64,000 nucleotides of DNA from Fusarium oxysporum f. sp. lycopersici 4287. Lineage: Eukaryota > Ascomycota > Sordariomycetes > Hypocreales > Nectriaceae. Made by a program: the position numbers and the translations under genes. Below are positions 55,948 through 64,000 of the stretch, in pieces. The notes under the pieces were generated by a model. It did not search any database and was not told the DNA's origin. It worked only from the letters and a program-made list of their open reading frames with translations. Each line of letters begins with the position of its first letter. Position 1 is the first letter of the stretch. The stretch spans positions 782,068-846,067 of the forward strand of contig NC_030993.1 of NCBI RefSeq assembly GCF_000149955.1, in the 5' to 3' direction.

Positions 55948-56732
55948 GTTGAAGCAATCGTGTTCTGCTGTCAAATAATTCCCCAGGCAACCAAGTCGCG
56001 TCAACAGCTCTCGTCGTTCCTATCCGTTAGCTGAGGAAGCCGGATCTTCGACAGCGGGTTATATATATCGTTCGTCTTCCAATGTGTACATGTGCTTTGC
56101 ATGCGCGTTTGTTTATTATCCTTTTCAAATCAAACTTTATGCGTTGACGTGCAGCGCAACGCAACGCACAACGCGCCGCGAGATGGATCCACAGTAAACA
56201 GCGATTGTGACGAGAGAAAAACAATCGATCGCAGAACCATCAATGAAAGAGGAGCAATGGGGATATAAGAGCACAATGTGAGTAGAGAATGGTAGACACA
56301 AGCGAGAAATGCTTCGGCTTGTGACGCCGTCGTTTTTGGTTGCTTCCAAGAAATGAGAAGCTAGCTTGGTTGAAGATGAAAGACCCGGGAACAAGGGTTT
56401 TTCCGTCGGACACGCGCCTGTGTGTTTTCAGTGGAGGATGATGCTTGTTTTTAGGCACTAAACTAGAAGAGGTTCCAGGTGAGTTCCGGTGACCGCGGCC
56501 TGTGAAACGATCCACAGGCGTTATCTGTCAGTGCCCCAGACATCAAACCAACCGAGCTGAACCAGACCAAACGAAACAGATACAGGATGAGAGGCAGTGG
56601 AGAAATCTCTCGATATTGAAATGAATGAATCAAACCCTGTATCCAAAAATGACTGTCAAATAAAAGATCCCAATCTGCACTCCCCCAACTCCAAACCATT
56701 AACACCAAAACACCAACCAAGTCGTGATACCC
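55948..56732. other. Intergenic, no gene seen
   Basis: Upstream of the coiled-coil gene. It includes a GCAACGCAACGCACAACGCG stretch near 56154 and no supported ORF. Confidence 0.5.
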
Positions 56733-57137
56733 TTAGACGACAGCAACCTCAGCAGTCTCCCTCTCCTTCTTTTCCTTCCTCTTCTCACTAGAATTTAAAA
56801 ATAAATTCCGAATCGCTCTTCCAGCAGCGAAGATCACATGAACCACGCAGATGGCAGGCCAGAACAGAATTATAAAGACCCACCACGCCGCCACAGCGAG
56901 TTTTGCCCAGATCGAGCCGTTGGAGTCGAGATACCACTCTGGGACAAAGCTACTAGCTTTTCCCCGTGTGTTTAGGACCAGGCCGATTATCAGGCCGAAG
57001 GTGATCCAACCGCTTAACGTGATTGCTGCGACCAGCCTGATGGTTGCGGAAGGACCCAGGGATTTGTCCTTGAGAACATTGTCGTTATCTGCAACGTCGG
57101 GCGCCATGAGGGCGATGGTTTGTATTATAGGAGGCAT
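56733..57137 (-). CDS. Small two-helix membrane protein
   Basis: Single exon, 134 residues from the ATG at 57137 (MPPIIQTIALMAPDVADN). A longer frame starting at 57305 would add 56 residues of UTR-like composition. Two transmembrane segments are clear: IRLVAAITLSGWITFGLIIGLV and LAVAAWWVFIILFWPAICVV, separated by a short loop with Trp and Tyr. The C-terminus is strongly charged (SSEKRKEKKERETAEVAVV). No known domain was recognised. The protein could sit in an organelle or the plasma membrane. Confidence 0.65.
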   Translation of the reverse strand: MPPIIQTIALMAPDVADNDNVLKDKSLGPSATIRLVAAITLSGWITFGLIIGLVLNTRGKASSFVPEWYLDSNGSIWAKLAVAAWWVFIILFWPAICVVHVIFAAGRAIRNLFLNSSEKRKEKKERETAEVAVV

Positions 57138-59048
57138 AGTGACGATGTGTGACGATGTAAAAGGTCTTGATTGTGGTTTTAGGTCGTACAAGGTGTGTAA
57201 TGTGATGATATCGTGGAGTGTCGCTTGCGCTGGTGCTTGGACTTGTCTTGTAGTTTTCGCGGGCGGATATCGACGTGATTGAGGGATACTCGAAGAATGT
57301 TCCACGATGGTAAGAGTAGCGATGAAAGATACCTACATGGGAGGGATACTTCTGTGCTTTATACTCGGTGGTAAAGTTCGTGTTGATACTGAGGGAGTTG
57401 TCTCGTCCATTGAGACTTCACGTTCACGGTGCCCTAGGTTCTTGCCCCAGATGGCCACGAGGCACCTTCCAGAGTTTGAAGACAACTCTTACTGCCCGAG
57501 AGTTTCTTATACGTTAGTGTTGGTGAAGAGACGAAGTAACAAACGAATTCATTGGCCTCAGCATATCGGATGCTTTTAGTTGTGCGTGACTCATGGTAGT
57601 TGAGTACCTATAAGCTCGAGATATTTGAACCATGATCAGTTTTCTCATATTTAACTTTACGATCTTGGGAAACAAACACGCAGAATTGAAGCACTCTTCA
57701 CATGCATCAATATCATAGGTAAGTCGGGGATGAACCAACGATTAAGACTCATCCACAGCCCTGCAAGTTCGCTGCCCGTGGATTCTCCACAGATCCATTG
57801 CTCTAATCTCAAGAAACTCGCCAAGGGCCTCCTCAGCATCAGATCAATATCCTCAAAGATACGGAAAAGAGCAGTCTGGCGTGTCTCGTCATGTTTGGCT
57901 ACTCAAACTAGCCTCGAGAGTCAATCGTCGTTAAAAGAAGCTGTATGGATATAATCGCCTCGCCGCTTGGCGTGAAGACCAGCCCTCCAATTAATAGCAA
58001 CAGCGTGGTAAATTTTTCAAAAGCTAAAAGGAAGGCTATCAAAAAAGAAGTACCGCAGTAAAGACTCTTCAAGATTTCATGCCAAACTTGAACAGCAAAA
58101 TTAGTAGACTTCAGCAAACCCGTTGGTGGAAGGTTGTGCTGGCCCGTGTACAAAGAATATACTCGCCTCAAAGGATTCCCTCAATGTTATCTTACATAGA
58201 TCAAGTCCGACTTCGCCCGTGAGTACGCTCACCCTGAGTCAGCCGATGACATGAATTCGCCTGCGCCTAACAACTCCGAAAGTATCATCCAAGATTGGCA
58301 TTGAAGCCAATGTCAGGCCGCAGAGTAATACGGTATAATACTTAAAGAAAGTACTAGAATAAAAACCACAGCCCACCATTATCGGGCTTTTCCATTGTGA
58401 ACACCTCCGGAAACCCATTGAACGAGAAACATTTTACCCTCAGGCATTTGACTCCTCAGAATCAGGATCACTGCAGAGTAGGAGCAGAGGTAGCGGATTA
58501 GGGGAGGCAAGAATACTTAGGACCTTTATCCTAAGTGACGAAACGACTTAGGTAAGTTTAGTATCTCAGCAGACCTTTAGGTCACTTAACTTTGGCACCC
58601 TATATTGACGTCAGAAGTTCTTTGCTCCCGGGGGGAAAAGGGGACAAAGGGGGAACTCGTGTATCCAGATAATCTGCTCGGCTTCGTCTTCATTATCGTT
58701 ATGAAAAGATCGGAAAAGTTTCTCTCAATATTCATGCGAGTGCAGTCATTATTTTTACTAACTTGCCCAAGTTGATTAACTTAGGGCGTTCATTGTGCTG
58801 TTGGCACGCAAACTGTTTAAGAGGTAAGGCGGGACTGTGTTGGAATCGCATTAGACAGCTATGATGCAGTTCAATCAAACAAAAGTTTCTATTAGCATCG
58901 TATGATCCAGGCAAAAATATATTAACAGGAAAGCAAGATGGTATATAGTCCCCAGTAATAAAACTAAAATACGTCAAAATATGTACCAAGAAGCGAAAAC
59001 CACCCATAACAAGTGCATATCAACCAGCGCCAGGTCTACAGCTCATAA
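57138..59048. other. Long intergenic region with ORF remnants and repeat copy B
   Basis: No complete gene. On the minus strand a hydrophobic frame (58171-57908, LKSLYCGTSFLIAFLLAFEK) and a second frame (57900-57657, TALFRIFEDIDLMLRRPLAS) look protein-like but are out of register and stop-bounded, as in a decayed gene. A dispersed repeat copy lies at 58515-58630. Confidence 0.45.
58515..58630 (+). repeat. Dispersed repeat copy B
   Basis: Homologous to 13440-13560 in the same orientation. It begins with the hairpin CTTAGGACC...TATCCTAAG and continues through GACTTAGGTAAG and TTTGGCACC. It is followed by a G-rich run (58629-58652). Confidence 0.6.
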
Positions 59049-62000
59049 TCAATCCACCTCAGGCTCGTCATCATCTCCTTGCCATGAAGCCATATCAGCG
59101 ACTGGCACGCGACCCCTGAGCCAGCGCAGAGTGGCATCTGTGCCTCGCTCAATCACGTTCCATCGAGGAACCCTGAATCGGTTGCCTGCGACCTCGAAAC
59201 GCTCGAGTCCGCCTGGTCCACCAAGAAGCCCAATACGGGGATTCAGATGAGCGATATCGTTGTTGCTCACGTCGACAATCTTGAGACCCTTGATCATATC
59301 TGGTTCGAGATCGACGATGTGGTTGTTACCCGCAAGCAAGACGTTCAGAACGGGAAAAGACTCCTTCAGATTTGTTGGGAGAGCGTTGAGGCGATTCATC
59401 GTCACGTCAATCTTCTCAAGACTTGGTGCGTGCAAGAACTGCACAAGCGCTCCAAGACCAGTAATATGATTCGATGCCAAGTTGAGTTCCCTCAAAGCCG
59501 GGAGTTCCAATTCCTCAGTCAGGTACGCCTCGCCGACCATTTGGTTGTGAGACACAGACAGAGCAGTCAAGGTTTCGGCAAAAAAGCTAAGCGAGTTGGG
59601 CAGGGTAGCGAAAAGGTTGTTTTGGAGGAAGATTTGTCGGACACGGTGTTCGGCAGCGACTTTAGAGCAAACGACGGGATGGAGTGATGAAGACTGGGTT
59701 TGGGATCGATCTAGGATACCGCCAGGCTTGACGGGCCAAGTCTGGTTCGACAACGTGTGCGATCGAGAACGGTGGCTTGATACAGTGTGAGACCGGGAAC
59801 GATTAGGGCTTTGGGGAGGTGTAGCGAAATCATCATCTGACCTGTCATTTTCATCAAACCTTGCGTCAGGGTTCGATTGCGTATTGTCAGGACCCTTTAC
59901 ATCAGCCAGAACATCTAGGATTCCGACTTGGGAAGCTGGCTCTTGGTAGGGAGGTGGTGGTTCAAGACGGCCAGCAAGGACCTCCTTCAGATCTTCGGTG
60001 GTAATGGAAAGGAACTTCTTGTCACGAAGAGGGTTGCCGCTTAGTCGGATCATAGACAAGTTATCCATGCGAGACACCTCGGGAGGGATCACTCTGATAT
60101 CGTTGCTAGAGAAATCAGCATGACGAAGTTTCTCGAGACCCATGAAACTGTTAGGAATTCCTGAGATGTTGTTTTCTTCGACTGATAACGTCAAAAGGCT
60201 TGTCCAGGTCGTCATGTCTGGAAGTCCTTGAAGACGGTTCATCGACAGAGAAAGAGAATGCAGAACTGGGAGATCGATTGAGGCACCCAAGGGCACCAGT
60301 CTTTGCAGCTGGTTCGCAGAAGCATCCAAGGTATGAAGTTGAGGTAGACAGCCGATGGGCTCCTCAATCAGAGTACCCTTCAGCTTGTTCTTCCTGATGT
60401 TTAGCTCAGTGATGGGAAGCGTGGCAATGCTATCAAAAGGAAGAGACTCGAAGCTGTTTTCGCTCAAGTTAAGAATACGAAGACGCGACATGTTCTCGAC
60501 CTTGGCAGGTAGTGCAGAGATGTTGTTACCATGCACGTCAAGGATTTCCAGCTCGTTCAGACTCGACAATACAGGGTTGAGGGGGCCGTAGAAGAGGTTG
60601 TTTGCAAGCTTCAAGTCGCGTAGAGAGGTGACTTGTGAGAGGGTGTCCAGGCTGTTGTTCGTAAGGCGATTGTTTGACTAGCAAGATTAGCAAAAAGGAC
60701 AACTAGAAATGCGTATACAACATACCAAGTTCAAGGAGGTCAGGCAAGTCAAACGTCGAAATCCCAAGGGGACATTGACGAGAAGATTGCCATGCATGTC
60801 CAAGGTCTCCAGACCAGCAAAGATGTTTCCTTGACTAGCCTGTGCCTCGTCGAACGAAGACGGGCTGCTATCAGGGAAGATGAAATCGTCTAGTTCTTCA
60901 AACTCATTATCCGCAGCAACAAAGCGTGTCAGGTCAACGCTCTCTGCCCAGCTTCCGTCAAAGGTACCAATACTCTCCAGATCGTACATCTTGAGAACCT
61001 CGACAGGAATTTCCTTCAAGTGCAAGGCCGCAATGTTGAGTCTTCCAGTTGTCCTTGCAGTATTGACGCGGTTCTGGAGAACCTTCTTCTTGGGATCCTC
61101 GCCCTTACGCGTATTGAAAGGATCATCATGGTTGACGCCAAAGTCAAAGCCAGTATCCGAAGGGACGATTGGTGCTTCTTCTTCTGGGTGTGACTCGATC
61201 TCAGCTGCCTGCTTCATCTGTGCACGTTTCGCAGCCTTGGCCTTGGCAATCTGTTCACGCAGAGCGGCGGAAGACTTGCGAGCCGATGGTGGTGTTCCAG
61301 GCTCGGCCGAATCGGCTGTCAGAGACGTATTGTGAGAAGAACCTGCTGAGGGAATTGTACCATCCCAGGAAGCTGTGGAGGCAGAATTGACCGACACACG
61401 GCGGTTCGAGGTCCCATTCAGCGAAGCCTTACCAAGGGCAGGAAGTGAAGGTTTCTTGAACAACCCTTGTACGGGAGCCCTTGACTTGGCAGGTCGCAAA
61501 GCCATAGACTGCGAGCCCTTGGGAGACATCATGGTAGGCTTGCCAGGGCTGGGGCTTCTCGTGTCAGAGAAGGGAGCTGGCTTGGAGGCTCCTGCTCGAG
61601 AATTAGGAGTCTTGTTTGCAACGACCGAGGACCGCTTCTGAGGAGTTCCATCGATGGGAGTCAGGGGCTTTCCGAAGGCACTTGCGGAACCTCGAAAGCT
61701 GCTGTAACCGAGGTCGGACTGTTCTGAACTAGAGCCAGGCCGACTCTCTGTCCTGTGAATCCTAACTGAAGCATCTGAAGCATAGCTAGACCCTGGTCTG
61801 GAACCGCCGCTATCTGCCCTCGAGCGTGGACGTGAACTTGATCGTCCTTGGTCGAAGAAGTTTGATGACTTCATCATGGCAGGAGAAGAGGGAATGGAAG
61901 CAAGTGTCTCGATAGTTCTCTCGCTCAGAGAGGGTCTTGGCTTGCGAGAGCGAGCCCTCAATGTATCGGGCTTATCATCCTCATCGGTCGAAGCGGTTCG

Positions 62001-62576
62001 TGGTCTTGATTGGTTTGGGTCAAAGATATTGTTGGCAGGATCGTACAACGGTGAAGTTGCAAATGTTTCCGAAGGCCTCCTTGTAAGGGTCAATTGACGA
62101 GGGAAGATGTTTCCATCGAATTGAACACCCATAGCTTCTCCCGGAGGATCATACGGGGGTGTTGTAGATTGCTCCTCGATAATATCAGCTTGTCGCTCCA
62201 TCGATCGATGCGGCGTCGAAGGAATTCGCTGAGCCATGGGCTTCGCCGGCGATAGATGTGTAGGTTTTGTGATGAGCGATGTGCGTCTTGTTCCAGTGTT
62301 GAGATGTTCTCTAGACACTGCAGGTCGTAGTCTTTGTGCTCGCTGTTGGAGATCCGGTTGACCAGTTCGTAATTGATCTCTCGACATTGAAGGTCGAAGC
62401 CGAGGGTTCCGTAGCTCATCACCGCCCAGACTCTCCCTTGACGGCGAGGGACGAACAACTGATGTCGGTCTTGGTAGAGCTGATGCTGGCTTTGGAATTC
62501 CTGAAGTTGGTCTTGGTACAGGTAGCTTCGAGAGTCGCGGAATAGCGCTCATGCGCTTCTGGGAGGAATCCTCCAT
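59049..62576 (-). CDS. Leucine-rich repeat protein, LRRC40-like
   Basis: Two exons, 62576-60726 and 60677-59049, with a 48-nt intron (GTATGT to GCTAG), give 1159 residues. Residues 1-480 are disordered, rich in Ser, Pro and Arg (RPTSGIPKPASALPRPTS, many RPGSS units). From about residue 525 a long array of leucine-rich repeats begins (LNIAALHLKEIPVEVLKMYD), with units such as LEILDVHGNNISALPA and LRILNLSENSFESLPF. The array is split by an insert of about 110 residues (VLAGRLEPPPPYQEP to SSLHPVVC). The end FRVPRWNVIERGTDATLRWLRGRVP matches the C-terminal cap of LRRC40. It is probably a cytosolic or nuclear scaffold. The intron falls within one repeat. Confidence 0.88.
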
Positions 62577-64000
62577 GATGAACGTATTTGCAGGAGTGTC
62601 GTGGGGTAGTAGTATCGCGTTCTGCAGAAGTCGTTGTCTTTAAGAGGAATGCGGTTGACAAGATTGCCCGAGACAAACGGACAGCTTTTGTTTGTAAGGG
62701 GTCCAGAAGGGGATTTTGTTTATCGGGGGGCCTAGCGTTGGCGGGTGGACGACGGGACGGAAGGGCTTGCGGGAACTAACGATGAGGCGAACGATGAAGG
62801 CATCAACCTAGCACAGCAGAGAAGAAAATATTGAAGATGCAAGTTTGAGACACGAACAAGAAAAAGAGTCGAAAGAAGGTGGCAGTGACAGTTCGCTTAA
62901 GCTTGTTGCTAATGTAAAGAAGAAATGATATCTCCAGGGGTTGAAGCGAGTGCCGTGCCTTGGGTTTGGAGAAGAAGATCCCGTCCAGTCAATGATACCC
63001 AGACAATTCTTCAGTGCCAGGGTCGGGTTGGGTTGGGTTCCAGTGGAGACAGGCTGCGAACCCACTAGATTGCGCTAACCTGTTGATGATGTTTAGTGGC
63101 TTTTTGCAAGCCCGGTGTTCCTAGGCCCGGTCCGCCTTAGACACGTGTCTAAACTGCATTCTCTGTGATGATACAGGATTAAAAGTATATTCTAAACAAG
63201 TTGCGTGTAACAGTCTGATCGTTGTTGTTTTCGTCCGTTTCCGGAACAATCAGCCATGTGTTCCTAGCCCCTCCCCTACCATCTTGTGGCTAAAGCTTCC
63301 GGCATCCCGTCTTTCATCCCCAGTCCAAGCAAGGCACGGGCGGACCCTTTCCACCGGTTAGGTTAAGCTGGCCAATCCCTGTAAGGATGCCCCTGAAGTT
63401 TCTTTGTCCACTGTGTACAGAAAGCCTCATTTTTTACTTTTTGTAAACAAAGGCTTGGAGTTATTGATGCTCTTTGTTTACAATCGCGTCTCAGAGCCAA
63501 TGACGACACTACATTCTTCGCCATCTAGGAAATATGGTATGTTGTGGATTGATCTTGTGTTCATTATTAACATTAGGTGCGGTCATTCAGGTGGGTTACG
63601 AAAGAATCCACATAGCAACCAGGTACCTGGGCTTTATCTGCAGGTACAGAGTAGCATCTGCATCGATCCATTGCTAGGAGTCCCATCATCATTGACTAGC
63701 ATTTGAGAAGATAGACTTTAATTAAAGTGAGTGATGATACATCATTGAACTCAAACTATTCTCTCTCAAAAGTCGCACAATTGAGATATTGTAAAATCTT
63801 ATGTTATGTACCTTTTGTAATGCAGCCTCGGATCTCTATTAAGTGAAACGTCGATCACGGATTATCACACCTTGTGCCCCTGTCGGCAGAACGTACAAAA
63901 TATTCCGCCACGGGTTTCGTTTTCATCCTTAGCTTATGTTTCAAGTGTACCTCTTTTATGTATCAGATAAAGTTGTATCATCCACAGTCACAGTCTTGAA
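62577..64000. other. Terminal intergenic region, no gene seen
   Basis: Contains the LRR gene promoter and 1 kb without a supported ORF. A 100-codon frame at 63404-63706 has no features. A perfect 16-bp palindrome lies at 63137-63152. Confidence 0.5.
63137..63152. promoter_or_regulatory. 16-bp perfect palindrome with CACGTG core
   Basis: TTAGACACGTGTCTAA reads identically on both strands and contains an E-box core, a possible bHLH binding site. It lies about 560 bp upstream of the LRR gene start. Confidence 0.4.

Noticed and set aside
1..64000. CRISPR arrays, bacterial operons or intact transposons
   Set aside because: The sequence is eukaryotic with spliced genes; no spaced direct-repeat array, transposase or reverse transcriptase ORF was found.

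Overview
This window is nuclear DNA of a filamentous ascomycete, most likely Fusarium or a close Nectriaceae relative. The evidence is short (about 42-75 nt) GT-AG introns with CTAAC/CTGAC-type branch sites, pyrimidine-rich promoter tracts, monocistronic genes on both strands, and typical Pezizomycotina families: a Zn2Cys6 regulator, RTA1, DUF3669, an FHA-kinase, deuterolysin, a SLIP-GC-like GTPase and a nitrilase. Exon boundaries were set by hand from splice signals and reading-frame continuity. No database search was possible, so the genus is an inference.

Layout. 0-14 kb is mostly housekeeping: a Cys-rich nuclear-type hypothetical, a VWA-Hint protein, xanthine/hypoxanthine phosphoribosyltransferase (XPT1), a DUF3669 protein, a mitochondrial oxidoreductase-like protein, a coiled-coil protein that may be an inner-kinetochore subunit, and DPM3. 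14-29 kb looks accessory: a Zn2Cys6 factor, an RTA1 protein, a secreted beta-lactamase-fold protein with a frameshift, a nitrilase, an F-box protein and a large SLIP-GC-like GTPase with an in-frame stop. 29-38 kb holds a seven-exon hotdog thioesterase, two membrane proteins, a small hydrophobic protein and an RS/RE-rich protein. 40-46.5 kb is a decaying accessory block: a two-exon hypothetical gene preceded by a degenerate minisatellite, an FHA-kinase pseudogene with at least four lesions, and a kinase-like fragment. 47-64 kb holds an M35 deuterolysin, a tRNA-Arg(ACG), a stand-alone protein resembling the deuterolysin propeptide, a ketoacyl-CoA thiolase, a coiled-coil protein, a small membrane protein and an LRRC40-like leucine-rich repeat protein.

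Most promising novelty. The secreted or membrane-anchored protein at 50863-51459 follows the same pattern of beta-strand motifs as the propeptide of the deuterolysin encoded 2.6 kb away, but has no protease domain. It could act in trans as an inhibitor or folding helper. Other notable points are a VWA protein ending in an intein-like Hint domain, a 17-bp tandem duplication inside the kinase activation segment of the FHA-kinase pseudogene, several isolated in-frame stops or frameshifts clustered between 18 and 45 kb, and two diverged copies of a dispersed repeat at 13.4 and 58.5 kb.
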